From Mangifera indica (Eukaryota; Streptophyta; Magnoliopsida; Sapindales; Anacardiaceae): a stretch of DNA of 64,000 nucleotides. The notes beneath the pieces are model-generated. The model saw only the letters and a list, made by a program, of their open reading frames with translations, had not been told where the DNA came from and made no database searches. Made by a program: the position numbers and the translations under genes. Below are positions 34,230 through 47,510 of the stretch, in pieces; within the stretch, counting starts at the first letter, position 1; the number at the start of each line of letters is the position of its first letter. The stretch covers positions 21,437,463-21,501,462 of the forward strand of contig NC_058137.1 in assembly GCF_011075055.1 (NCBI RefSeq). The letters are read 5' to 3'.

Positions 34230-34565
34230 TCTGGATCTCTAACTGATAAGAGATCTACTACAAGATATTGCACTTATATTACTGTGAATATCTCCCATTT
34301 ATGCCCTAAAATATCTCCTATCTTTATGCAGAATGGAGAATATCTTTCGTTTATTCCCAAGAATATCTCTTATCATTATGGAGAATATATCTCATTTATT
34401 CCCTAGAATATATCCCATTGCATAAATTTTGTGTAAATATTTATAGTTTAATTCTTTCCTATTATTTAAGGATCTTATCCTTATTTAGAATAGGTTCACT
34501 ACTATATATTTTACAGTTACCTATCAATAAAATCAAGTGAATAAATTTCACTTGTCCACATGTGG
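34230..34565. repeat. Probable solo copia-type LTR
   Basis: Contains repeated GAATATCTC.CATTTAT.CCC words, TACTATATATTTTACAGTTAC and a terminal CAATAAAATCAAGTGAATAA region, typical of short copia LTRs. No internal region adjoins it. It lies in an intron of the TT9-like gene, next to a 34-bp direct duplication. Confidence 0.4.
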
Positions 34566-37500
34566 GCTCTAAGAGTCTCCCTCATGTGATACACATGTGC
34601 ATTGAAAGCACTTACAAACGCAAATGTAATGGCAAAATAATACAGGATGTAATTTTTATAATTTAACTAAAATAATGAGTAAGTTTTCAGATACAAGATT
34701 GCTTGGATAGCTTGATTCTTAACTGTGGTAAGTAAATGATGAACTCAAAAGCTTAAGTTGTGAGGAAGAGCCCAACAACAGTAGTTAAGCTCTAATACTT
34801 TTAACATGTGCAGCAAAGAGAGAAACTAAGAAGCAGTTGTTAAATCAAAATGATGTTCTACAAAAACTACTTTTCATCACGTCATATGAAGCCTTTTCCT
34901 CTCATAAGTCAAAATAATTTGTTTAGACAGCTATAAGATATAAATGGATAAGGGCTCTGTTGTGCTGTGCATCCCACACTTCCATAGTCTATACTTTACA
35001 TTTATCAAATTTGTACATTTTTCCTTAAATCTTAGTTGTGTGTGCATATGCTTTGGGCTCTTTGGTCTTTCGCTTGATTGATTAATTATTCACCATTACG
35101 AGCATCTGACTCTGCCTTTTTGAGTATCAGTTTTTACTTTCCTATGAATACATAATTACATATTGCAAGCGTCCCCTTGCAGTAGCCTTTTATGCTAAAA
35201 AGCCATTCATACTGCAGTACAATTTGGTGCTATGTGGATCTCATGGTGCACTTTCTATTAGGTTTTCACTCTCGATGTTCAACTGAAGACATTTATGTCA
35301 AAAGTTCCAGACTTGACGAGTGGTCCTGCCACAGATTCTGAAAAATCCCAATCTTCAGATCCATCATCTGCGAGCTTTGGGTTCAGATGTTTTTCTAGGT
35401 TGGATATCATTGTACTACATCTTTTCATTTTGACCGTTCATAATATTCTCCAGGGTCATGCAATATTCATTCAGACTTTGTCGATCTTTTGTACTGTTTG
35501 TAGGTCTGGATTCCCATGCAGAATTGGTTTTTCTAGTGCTGGGATCAGGGATATCTACCTGATCCCTGTGACTAGAGGAATATCTGGCAAGCTGATTCTT
35601 GCAGAGAAACATCCTTTCCAAAGTCAAAGAGGCATTGTAATTGCGATTGCTCCACTGGCAGGCTTGAGTGTAAGTTTCTATATTGGTAAATCTGATAAAA
35701 TGTGTTCATGATATTAATGATGTCAACTTTTTAGAGATGCATAATATTTGTCTAATCAAATCACCAGAATGAAGCTTCTTTTTTGTTAATGATGCCCATG
35801 GCAGTCAATCTGGTGTAAATATATGTATGTTTTGTATATTTGATATGTGCTAAAATACATACCCAGGTTTTTAGCATAACTATGCTAATGTGCCTTGTGT
35901 ATCTGCCATTTGGCTATCTGTGTGACACATTGGCATGTGTGATTTAAATTGACAATATCAGTTCCTGTCTAAGTTTAGAAAGATTGGCTCACTTGCGAGG
36001 ATAAGCATGTAGGTTCTTGTTGGAAAGTAAATGTGTTGATATGAGGAAGAAGGAGGAAGGAAGTTTTGCTTTTGTTTCTCATAATTTTGATTGTAGTTAT
36101 GAAAGTTAATTGTGTTATTACTGTTCCCTTTACAATAATTGGGTACCCATAAGGTAATACATTGGGGGTGGAGGCGAATCGGGAAAATTTTGCTTGCTGA
36201 TGAGCTACTTAATTGTTTTTAAAAGGGAAATTTTCTAGGCCAATGAAATTATGTTAAAATTACACTAACACTTCAGTTGGTTACAAAAGAGTTTTATAAA
36301 ACCTTGTTCAAATAATGCGAAAGTTTCTGCTTTGGTGTTTTATAGTGAAACACCTGCTAAATTCCTGAAGGAGAGACCTGATCATAGGTCTCTAGTGTTA
36401 GCCCAACTTCAAGGGACTTATGAAGCTAAGTGAAAGATTAAGATTAATAATTGGTAAGCAAGAAATCTACACCATTTACTTTGAATGAAGACTTTGCTAA
36501 CTCTTTGTAAGGTCTGGATATTAGCTAAATTTCTAGATTTACAAATGTTCTTGGCCCATGATTTAGTCTTCTAGACATTGTTTTGTAGGATTTTTGGTCA
36601 TATCAAGGCACATGACATTCTAGTTTTGTTGGTATCAGCTGATGTTCATCTAGGCAAGGGAGAGCATTGTATAACTTCATCAAGATTAATGGTTACTATT
36701 GTGAGTTGTCATCTGGTTTAAAGTTGAGGGTGATACTATGTCTATATATTTAGAGTCAGAATGTGAATACAGAATTGGTAATTTTTGTTTTAGTGGAAGT
36801 TATGTAGACTGTAAACAAGAATGAGATAAGGCACTGTATATTATTGAGTTAAATTGAATGAGATGAGACTGAATTTTGACAAACAAGTTGGATCCGTTCT
36901 TGTCCAAGTTTACATGACATGCTAAAGAAATTATAACAGTCTATATATTGATGTAAATTTCATATTAGTTTTTGGTAAGTAATGTCTCGTTCCATCTGAA
37001 ACTGGAAATTAGGCTGAACAGTCTGAACACCCTGGACTCTATAAAATTTTTTATGAATTTTCAAAGTTTTCCTTGGCAGCACATTTCCTTTTTTTTTAAT
37101 TTTTGATGTCCAAGAGCAGTGCTACAGCATTGAGTTTCAAATATTGTTTTGTTCAGACATTCCCAGATAATCTTCCCAACTTAAATACTCCTTGGTCATC
37201 AGTGGTTGTTCTTTGCATTAGCTCTGAAGATGTTCTGATTATCGCATTTGTACCTTTGTCTGCCATAACCCTACAATTTATAATGTCTTATTTTCTTGTT
37301 AGATGGTAGTTCATTTATTCTTAAAGTTCGTCTGCTAAATGTTAAGTAATATCTTTTCAAGACAAAGATATCAAGTATTTTTTATTTTATTTCAAATTGT
37401 ATCATTAGGGAATAAGTAAAATATAATAGCTTTGAGCAGCCAAATGTTTCATGCAATATTCTGGGAACCCTGAGTCAGAGATATAATTGATTTTCTAACA

Positions 37501-37811
37501 TTTTAATTTGGTTCATTCATTTGAAACAGCCAAAGATAGATGAGGACCATCTGACATGGTTGCATCTTCGGATAAAAGAATTTGACCCAAGATCTAATGC
37601 AAGTAATACTAGAGTCCTCAATGCGAAGAAGTCCTATACAGCAGTAGATGGGAGATGGACACTGGGTTTTACTAGTGCCAAAGCATGTGAAGCTGCTCGC
37701 ATGTTTATACTTGAAGAAACTCGTAAACAAAGATCCCTTGTTGAGAGCCTACTTGCTCCATTCCTACAAAATAACTATCTTGAAAATTTGTTTGATACTC
37801 AAGTTGGATAA

Positions 37812-40800
37812 TGCTCTTGGCCTCCCACAGCAGGAATTGTAGGTTAGTTTACTGACTCAAATACCTCTGCTCTTTTCTATGTTTATTCCAGTTTTTCATT
37901 TTGTCACCAAATAATTGTGTACAATAAAATATATAGGAAGAGTTTGTAAAATAGTAAATATCTGTTATTCATCATCTGGTGCAATAGTGAAACTGCCCAT
38001 GACAAAGTTGTTTTCTTTGCTAAAAAAATAATATTATTCACATTGAAATATAGAAACTGCCATCTGTACGTAAACATAGTTGCTCTTCATAAGGACATTT
38101 TGCTTTTCTGTTACACAATGACAAGCAATTATATTTTCCTTATTGCTTAATTTGTCAAGATGGCAAAGGTTATATTCATATACATCAAAATATCTTGATC
38201 TTACTGTAACTTTAACGTTGCAGTTTCTCTTTTTCTGAAGTGTTAGACTGCACGTTACAATTTGATCTATATGTTGACTATGCCTGAATTGATAATGTGT
38301 TTATTTGAATTGATAACATCCCTTAATTGATAGTAGCCCTTTATTTATATTCAGCACTTATAGGTCGATTTAGTATTAGAAGATATGATGTTGGATTTGG
38401 TTAATTTTATTGTTTGAATTAGGTGGATTGGAAGTAAGATAATTTAAAGAAAAGGAATATGCATATGAAAAGCAGGAATGGTATATCATGTAAATAAAAT
38501 ATTCAAACTTTTTTAGGAAAAGGTAGTAATAAAGCTGTCTTGTCAAAATTACTCCAACTTTTCTCTTAAATAATAATACCATTCTCACAAACAATGAATT
38601 TTGTTCGCCTTGTTCAGTTATTGCTTTCACCCACATGGCCACGTAGAATGCAGATGCTTATTTGAAGCTTTAAAGCATAAAATGAGCGGCCCTTTTTAGT
38701 AGATAATGTCATTTTATAGTGCCTTACTTTAACAAAAAGAATCTAATTTTACTTAATTGTGATTAATGCAATGTGTGATAGTGAAAGAAGAGAAAAGATG
38801 GTGATCCTACCTAATAACTTTAGCTTGCACTTCACATTATTCACACTTTAAACAAAGTTGATAAACCGTTATTAGCTATAGTGTATATTTTCCTTTGTTC
38901 AAACACTCCTTTTCTAGCAATTACAGGTATGGGATTGCTTTGTTTGTTCAAATTATTTGTATGTCTTTTTAGGCCAAGAAAGAAAGATAGAATTGCTTTT
39001 TGACTTACAATTGCTCTCACTCTCTGTCACTCTTCAAAAGAATAAACAGTTGAAGATTTTGGATTATTTATTTCTCATTCATGGCCATATGGCCTAACTC
39101 TCTGGGTCCTACCATTTTTATATACATTTCACTTCATTTATATTATCTTCTGCTTATCACCTGCTAATCTTACCACTTTATTTTATTTAAAAAAAAAAAA
39201 AAAACTATTGAATAGGGTGAATGTTTCATGTATGCTTTCATCTTAGAACATTTATGTGTGAGAATTTTCATGTATACTTGTTTTCCCATATGAGTATCTT
39301 GATTTTAATTTTTTAGAGTGTTGTCAATTTTTTAACTTGTATTTCCAGAAATTTAACTTGTGTTTTTTTTACCTTTTTCTTTTTTAAAATAAAAGTGTTA
39401 TCTGAATGATAATATTATGTTTAGAGTAACTCAATTGGGTGAAATTTTTTTTTTTTAATTTTTAGTGTATTGCGATCGTCCAAATTGAACATTCAGATCG
39501 TAAAATAAAAAGAAAAATCAGAACTTTAACATCTAAAGATTTTCATTTATATGATGGAATTGGATGAATTAAATGTAAAATAAAAAGTTAAAAATGGTTG
39601 AAGAGGCAAGGGAAGCTGTATTAATCATTTCTCTTGTAAGGGTTTTTAGACTTCGTTGCAAAAACTCTAACCTATAACCGGAAGTAGGCAAATAAGATTG
39701 CTTCCCAAAAATGACCATCAAAAATGGGCTGAATCTCTATTTCACACCGGAACTTAGATGAAACGACATTGTTTACTTGTGAAGTTTGAAAATTTCATTT
39801 CTTTTCACTTGGATGTCAAAGTTAGACAATAGTTGACAATCAAATAGTATATTTATCATTTTACACAATATATAATTGGGTATTTTTTTTCTCCTCAAAG
39901 GAAAAAGCTGATTCATGGCACATTAAAGGACAAACTTTTGTTCCTGTTTTGTGTTCTTTGTTACGCTCTTACCACTATTCCAAGGTATGAATTCTTATAA
40001 ATGTACAGCACTTTCTCTCTCTTCCAAAAAAATGTTGTGGTTAGGCAACAACAAGGTGGTAGTTGTTATTTTATAAATTTATGGGAGACAAACATTATTT
40101 AGCTTCATTGCATCAACTATATAAAAATTTTCAATAGATCTTATTAACAAATTTAACATATGGGGAGGAGAATAAACATTGAAAACTTAAAGGTGGGATA
40201 TATTAATTCATGAAAGTTCGGGTGGGAACTGGTCATTGGGTCTTAAAATTGTTTTCCAAAACACTGTACGAGTGAGATAATGTAAGAGAAACTTTAGTCA
40301 TGTCATCCCATCCCATGTGAATTGCAAAATTCTTCACGGGCTCCCTGTGAAGCGAACATTCTTCTGCTTGTTCTTGTTCTTCGTAGGTGGAGTACATTAA
40401 TTTCTTCAGCTTTTGTCTCTGCCTTCAGTGCCCATCAATACACATACACAGACATCTTTAATTCCCATTGCTATAGGCTTTGTTCTCTGATTCTTGTTAT
40501 TTTGTTAGATAGAATATTCTCTCTTATTTCTCCCTTTCATTTATTCACTAAAAACGTCAGACTGTTCAATCAGAATAATTTGACAAGACGTATATGAGTA
40601 CATCAACTAATTATCAGTAAACAAATTTTAAGATTAAAAGTGGAAGATGATTTGAGGAATTAAAGGCACATCGATCCCTCTTTCTTGTTGAAGGAGAATA
40701 TGTTATAGATTTATTTATTAATTTGAAGCACCTTGATATGGGATATCGAGTGGTGCTCTCTCTCCTTTCTATGCTTAAAAAAAAAAAAAGGGTCACACTG

Positions 40801-43457
40801 AGGAATAAGACCATTCCAATGTAGCCTTCAATGGGCCACAATTTCAAAGCTAAACATCCACAAATTAGTACTTAACCAATTGATTATGATCTTGCAACAT
40901 AAATCTTAATTTTGAATATGACTGAAAATTATATTCTTGGTAGTGTATTTAAATTTGCATTGTACTGATAATCACTTTTCATATTCATACCCCATCATAA
41001 ATATTGATTATATTTTTATGTAAAGATCGATCCCACTTCTCTACAAAGTGTATTATCATCATACTCTTAAACAATATTTGTTAAGCCAATAGTTGGCAGC
41101 TTCAAATCTTAATTAGACATGGCTTGGCAACCTTGAATGATCTTACATTGGTCAAAATTACTTTAAAATCCAATCAATCTAACAATAATAATTACTTTGT
41201 TTTTAAAAAATAAAATTAACAAGGAAATAATTATTTTTTTAATAATAAAATGGGTTCGTTTTTCTTATGTTTTTGAAGTTTCAAAAACTTTCTATTATTT
41301 ATCTTTTTTATAATTTATGTTTACAAGACCGAATAGGTGTAAGACTAAATACATTATTATAAACATTAAGCACACATGTTTAAAAAAAAAAAAAAAGAAG
41401 TTATTCATGCAAGTACGTAAACTCAAACACACCCATATATAAATTTATAGAGCATCAGAAATTTTTGGTTGAAGGAATATAAATAATTCAATTATGTGTT
41501 TCTTTAAATAAAAATCTGTCACACGTATCAATGTAATGGTTAAATATATATGAAAGAAAATAATATATGTATAATGCCTTCTCGAATTTGAAAATTAAAG
41601 TGGTTTAAAAAGTTGAAGAATGTGGAATTTCTTTCTCAACTTTTAGTGATCTTGTTATTGATTTCATTTCGACTTTCAGAGTCAACACAAGGTCATTTCT
41701 ATCGGACACATAATTGATTCAAATATAAAAAAAATAATTATAATCATAAGACCTCAACCCCACAACACATACTGTCACTTTGATCACGATCAGTGCCTAG
41801 GGTCAAATTATTTTGGTTTTTTGTACCCAATGGAGCGTATGTTTGAGACTAGGTTCTGCATTGTCTTTTCATTTTATTTTCAAACCAATTTGAAGTAGAA
41901 GCAGAATTTAATTTGAAGAATTTGTGATTTTCTGTGCATGAAATATTCATTCCAAAACATATTTGAAGTATTGAATATTCAAGGGTAGATAATACATCCC
42001 AACAATATTCTAAAACATTTTCTTTTGAAATCATTGTTTTTATAAGCTTTGATTCTCTGATAAAAAAAAATTATATACATAAACAATTTGTATAAACAAT
42101 AACATATCATTATGTGACTGAATGATTTTAAATTAGAGATAAAATAATATTTAATCAAATAATAATATATCATCATTTGTGTATATAATATTACTCTTCT
42201 GTGATAAAGTATTGAAAAAGAATCCTCCTATCACAGGCCATGCACAACTATAATTATTGTTTGAAATTATATATTTAGGTTAGGAGACACCCGATTTCGT
42301 GGTTGAAAGGACACGTAAGGTGAAACCGTAACCCACACTGCAGGAAGTTCGTTATCAGAAAATGCTGCTCAGTTGGCTATTTGTTCATTTTTGAATCAAG
42401 AAGATGGTCTAAAAGCTTCACCTTTTATGAAATAATGTGAGAGAGAGATGAAGGAATGTTTTTGTTGAGTTTTTAATCCCCATGCAAAAAATATATGCAT
42501 TCAAACAGCATCAAGTTGTGTGTTATATCAAAAGAACTGAAAAAATGGAAAGAGAATTAACGCTTTATTCCTTGTCTTTGAGTCCGGAAGAAAATCGTAC
42601 ACAGTTCCCGATTCCTTTCGACACTTAGTCCCCATTCTCTTTTCAGGTCCTCGATTTTGGCGGATGCTAATCTCTCTCCCTCTATCTCACTTAACTACCA
42701 ATCTTTTAGGATACAAATTAACCTAGTCTAAATTTGTTTTGTTAATTTCTTGTTGGTAATATATTACTTATAACACCCAATTTTTATGATAAACTCATGG
42801 GTTTGAATAGAAAAGGACACACTCTAAAACTTATTAGTGTAAATAAGTGATTAATCCATAACATGTTGATGAGGAGTCGATAGGGTTGATTAGTTTTTGA
42901 GAGTGAAGTTCTTTGGGAAATGAAGATTTGGTTAAGAATGATTATTGTGTCAAGATTTATTCTGTCATTGGTGATTACGAGGTTTGATTTGTTGTTTAGT
43001 AAGTAATTAAATTTTATTTTATAGTTTGCATAAAAGAGAGAGACCCACTAAGGAAACCCATATCTTTTATCAAATTTGAGATAGGCAAAGCTGAGTTGCC
43101 TTTGATACTGGTGCATTCGTCCTCCTTGTCACCACATGCATTCCACTTTCCACTACAAAATCGACTTTGGACCCCAAATTTTACCCAACCTACAAGAAAG
43201 GTATTAGCCCACCTCCCATATATTTCCACTCTCTCCTCTCTCTCTATCTCCCCCCACCACCAAATCATCATAATCTCACTCTTTGATAACACAAAAAATC
43301 CTCCTCTCAGATTCATACTACTTCACTGCTACCACTTCATATTTAGTTGATATGATTATGAAAAAGTCTCTTCAACATCATCTTCATTGATCCATCTCAT
43401 CGTCATACAAATAAATTTTCCTTTTACAAATTTAAGGATACAATAGGTTTGTGAGAC
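37812..43457. other. Intergenic region without recognised gene
   Basis: AT-rich spacer between the TT9-like 3' end and SMXL3. It contains one MITE (42063-42195), poly-A/poly-T runs and a weak candidate transposon at about 39735-40245 whose ends resemble each other only loosely. The last 400 bp before 43458 are CT-rich (CTCTCTCCTCTCTCTC at about 43226), as plant 5' leaders often are, and belong to the SMXL3 promoter/leader. Confidence 0.5.
42063..42195. repeat. Palindromic AT-rich MITE, copy e
   Basis: About 130 bp: TATATACATAAACAATTTGTAT at the left, TTTGTGTATATAATATTAC at the right, with ACATATCATTATGTGACTGAATGA and AATAATATATCATCA arms. Same family as 14963-15124. Confidence 0.65.
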
Positions 43458-46401
43458 ATGAGAGCAGGAGGTTGCACGGTGCAACAATCCTTAACGGCTG
43501 AGGCTGCGAGTGTTGTAAAACAAGCTGTAACGCTCGCCAGACGCCGGGGCCACGCCCAAGTAACCCCACTTCATGTAGCCAACACCATGCTTTCTGCTTC
43601 CACTGGACTTCTCAGAACTGCTTGCCTTCAATCTCACTCTCATCCACTTCAGTGCAAAGCCCTAGAGCTCTGCTTCAACGTCGCGCTTAATCGCCTCCCC
43701 GCCTCGACGTCGACCCCCATGTTGGGAGCTCAATCTCAATCCCCCACCATCTCTAACGCCCTGGTTGCCGCCTTCAAACGAGCGCAGGCTCATCAAAGGC
43801 GCGGCTCGATTGAGAACCAGCAGCAACCACTTTTAGCCGTAAAGATAGAATTAGAACAACTTATTATCTCTATTTTAGATGATCCAAGTGTGAGTAGAGT
43901 CATGAGAGAAGCCGGTTTCTCTAGTACTCAAGTGAAAAGCAATGTTGAACAAGCTGTGTCCTTAGAAATTTGTTCCCAAAATAGTCCTGTAAGTAGTAAT
44001 AATAAGTGTAAGGAAAGTAATCTTTTAGTCCTCTCTCATCAGTCTGCTCCTCCTGTAGGTCAAATTGGAACAAAAGTCATTACTAAACCAAAAGTGATAG
44101 ATCCAATTACTAATGAGGATGTGATGTATGTTATAGAGAATCTGATGAACAAAAGGAGGAGAAATTTTGTAATTGTGGGAGAGTGTTTGGCGAGTGTTGA
44201 GGGTGTTGTGAGAGGAGTGATGGAGAAAATTGATAAAGGAGATGTTCCCGAGGCTTTGAGAGATGTGAAGTTTATTCCACTTTCTCTTTCTTCTTTTAGG
44301 CATCAAAATAGAGAAGAAGTTGAACAAAAAGTTGAAGAAATCAAGAGTCTAGTGAGGAGTTATATTGGTAGAGGAGTTGTTTTTAATTTGGGAGATCTTG
44401 AATGGGCTGATTATAGGGCTAGTTCAAGTGAACCAGGAAGAGGGTATTATTCTTCTGTAGAACACATCATTATGGAAATTGGGAAATTGGCTTCTGGAAT
44501 TGGAAAGAATGAAAGATTTTGGCTTCTGGGGATTGCCACTTTCCAAACTTACATGAGATGTAAATCCGGCCATCCATCTCTTGAAACTGTTTGGGGTCTT
44601 CATCCTTTAACAGTTCCTGCCGGAAGTTTACGGTTGAGTCTCATCACTGACAGGTACCCAAACCAAACCATTTGTGTGAAGTTTTTTATATATAATTGTA
44701 CCTCTTTTTTCTGAAATGTTTTTCCTTGCTTTTAAACAAATTTAGCCAAATGAACAATATTACTTACTTTTCCTCTCTTCCTTTTGCTTTTACATATGAA
44801 TCAACAATGTCTATGAACATATACATTAATTAACACATACTTTCCTTGAAAGCAGAGAAAGATAAATTTCAACTTTTTTATTCTTATACAGTGATGTGCT
44901 AAGTCAGTCCTTAAGTAAGAGAGATGAAAGCGGAGATCTAGAGAAGCAGCTCACTTGCTGTGCGGATTGTTCAGCAAAATTTGAGGTTGAAGCTCGAAGC
45001 TTAGAAAGAAGGAATGGTAACAGAGAGTCTGCAACTTCAACCCTTCCTGCATGGCTTCGACAATACAAGAATGAGAACAAAACACTCAGCAATAATAACA
45101 ATGATAAGGTAATTATAATCATATTTATCTCAGTTATTTATATTGATCTTCCTTTCATCATTGTATACAGTCCAAAAAATAGATATAAAAGTTAAACTAA
45201 ACTTTTTTCCCTGATATTTTGTTTTTCTCTTATTCCCCAGGATACTTCTGCAGTAAGAGGCCTTTGCGAAAAGTGGAACTCAATTTGCAATTCAATCCAC
45301 AAACAACCTTACTTTTCCGAAAGAACAACCCTCACTTTCTCTTCCGTTTCACCTTCTTCATCTACTTCTGGTTTCTCATATGACCACCACCAATACCCTA
45401 ATTTTCACAGGACGAGCCATTTTTGGAATACTAGTGTTGTTGAACACGAAGAGTCATGGGCGGAAAGAAATCTTTGGTTTTCTGAAACTCTTAATAAAAG
45501 TACACCTGAACCCAGTTTCAGAATGTACTTTCCTGAGCATCATCAGAACTCCAAACAGCCCCTTTCATCCAACCCTAATTCCACTCCAAACTCGGCGTGT
45601 TCAAGCGATGTTATGGAAATGGAATATGCCCACAATTTCAAGGAGTTAAACGCCGAAAACGTAACATTTCTATGCAATGCATTGGAGAAGGCGGCGCCGC
45701 GGCAAAAAGATATAATTCCGGAAATTGTGACCACAGTCTTGAAATGCAGGTCCGGTATGTTAAGAAGAAAAGGAAATGTTGGAGATCAAAGTGAGATCAA
45801 AGAAGAAACTTGGTTGTTCTTCCAAGGTGTTGACATGAAAGCGAAGGAGATGATTGCTAAAGAATTAGCTATGCTTGTTTTCGGCTCCCATTCGAACTTC
45901 GTTTCGATTGCATTAAGTAGTTTCTCTTCTACAAGAGCCGATTCCACTGAAGATAATAGAAAAAAAAGGTCAAGAGATGAGCGAAGTTGCAGTTACATCG
46001 AGAGATTGGCCGAAGCGGTGTCGAATAATCCACACCGAGTCTTCTTCATTGAGGATGTTGAGCAGGCGGATTATTGTTCGCAAAAAGGCTTCAAAAGGGC
46101 GATTGAAAGAGGGATAATAGCGAATTCAAATGGCGATGAAGTTGGCCTTAGTGATGCCATTATCATTTTGAGCTGCGAAAGCTTCAGTTCAAGATCAAGA
46201 GCGTCCTCTCCTCCTGTGAAGCAAATATCAAACGGCTCTGATGAGGAGAAAGGCACAACATTGGAGGAGACAAGCCTTTCTGTGTCATTGGATTTGAATA
46301 TTTGCATTGATGATGATAGCCCCGAGGATCAGTCAATTGATGAAATTGGACTTCTTGAATCCGTGGACAAACGGATTATTTTCAAACTTCTTGAGTTATA
46401 A
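43458..46401 (+). CDS. SMXL3: SMXL3-like double Clp-N / P-loop-like protein
   Basis: Three exons: 43458-44653, 44892-45108 and 45241-46401, with clean GT-AG borders and phases that join to 857 codons. The N-terminus MRAGGCTVQQSLTAEAASVV and LARRRGHAQVTPLHVANTML form the double Clp-N domain (about residues 1-170). RRRNFVIVGECLASVEGVV and LEWADYRA mark the first AAA-like region. WLFFQGVDMKAKEMIAKEL and FFIEDVEQADYCSQKGFKR mark the second. A C-terminal EAR repressor motif LDLN lies at residues 821-824 (46288-46299). The Walker A loops are degenerate, as in the whole SMXL family. I see no RGKT degron of the strigolactone-responsive SMXL6/7/8-D53 class, which agrees with the SMXL3/4/5 clade; its length is near SMXL3 (about 815 aa) rather than SMXL4/5 (over 1000). 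These are nuclear TOPLESS-binding regulators of phloem formation. The CT-rich leader and ATG context support the start. Confidence 0.93.
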
Positions 46402-47419
46402 GTTATAGCTGTTTTAAATTTATTCACTTTGGTTCTTTAGATTCTCAGGCTCATCAGTTTAAGGAAGAAATTTCCTCTTTATGTAAACCACCACTTGTAT
46501 AGTTTCATCTTTTTCGATGGCTTTCCATCAATGTTTGTAATTTATTTTCTTTTATTTTTTGAAATCTGTTCTCTGGTTCCCTTGATAGATGGAACAGCAG
46601 GTTACTTCCGTTAATTTAAACCCAAAATTAAATGCTTAATTATCTTGTTAATCCGTTTGTTTATTGTATAAAATTTGTTTAACTTCCTTTAATGTTCATT
46701 CATGCAGTCCAAAATCTAACAGTTTAGCTTCGTGCATGCACCAAACCAGTAAAATAACCCTACCACTTTCCCTTTATAGTGTTCATCTCAATTGACTAAT
46801 CTATATATTTATCTCTGACAAAAATGTTCAAATCTAAATCATGAACGTACTGTAGATTTATAGAATTGATTATTGATTCCTTTTTAACTCAACAGCAACC
46901 AATTAATGTTCAAACACATGAGTGAGGGAGAAACGGATAAATTACATTATTATATTTTCTCGGCTAAAAGCTTAGAACAAGAAATTAATCTTGATCCGTC
47001 AAGTAACAATACAATAATAATTAAAAAAAATTAAAAATTTTACTATCTTTCAATGAATGAATTTTTCTAGTTATATATATACTACTGCCTCTCCCCCATC
47101 ATATTGCATGTAATATTAGCAATCATAGAACAGCTTTTGCTAGTAAATGGTCGTCGGCTTTTCTGAGTGGGGTCTGAACTTGCTTTGCTGTGTTTCTTTG
47201 AATGAATCAATCATGACTTCAATATGAAAGTTATAATTAATGTAAGTGAGAACAAATTGTGATAATAGTGGAACAAATGAGACGCTTCCCAGTAGGATAC
47301 TTTTGAGCCGCACTGCGTAGGAATCATTTCTAATTCCTTTGATTAAAAGTAAAGAAGTTCAGAGTTTTTGAGAAAAGCTAGTTTTCTCCTTGGATGCGAC
47401 TAGCCTACCTGAAGAATAA

Positions 47420-47510
<91 letters not shown>

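Larger units (their letters stand above)
22521..37811 (+). pseudogene. TT9/GFS9-like CLEC16A-domain gene, degenerate
   Basis: Homologue of Arabidopsis TRANSPARENT TESTA 9/GFS9, a Golgi-associated CLEC16A-family protein needed for vacuolar trafficking and flavonoid storage. Recognisable exons: 22521-22573 (MWRSIWRSIYRFSVQHF), 23087-23138, 23231-about 23310, about 23397-23521 (CFMEYQVLAEFVLILKISR), about 23804-23887 (DAGDLAPYY), about 24067-24124, about 25145-25220, 25328-25448 (VSDDMVYPFVATPP), 25548-25736, 26373-26713 (SAVTSLYVVSQLLQVVGGK), 27460-27534, 27649-27707, 33433-33545 (ELDRCWFDQIL), 33720-33794, 33889-33941, 35262-35398, 35504-35669 (FPCRIGF, LILAEKHPF, IAPLAGLS) and 37530-37811 (AVDGRWTLGF, stop at 37809). 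Lesions: TAA opening exon 3, TAG after EHAI (23530), TAA after EILL (about 25590), a likely one-base loss near 25711, no exon encoding the DAVVSFPLYTEA-type block, and absent donors after 23521 and 23887. The intron 27708-33432 is filled with retroelements. The C-terminal exons are clean, so partial transcripts are possible. Confidence 0.8.

Noticed and set aside
39735..40245. Fourth Mutator-like element
   Set aside because: The ends (CTATTTCACACCGGAACTT and, inverted, CCAGTTCCCACCCGAACTT) resemble each other, but I could not find a 9-bp target duplication or firm borders.
44025..44327. Minus-strand frame inside SMXL3 exon 1
   Set aside because: Antisense to a confidently identified coding exon.
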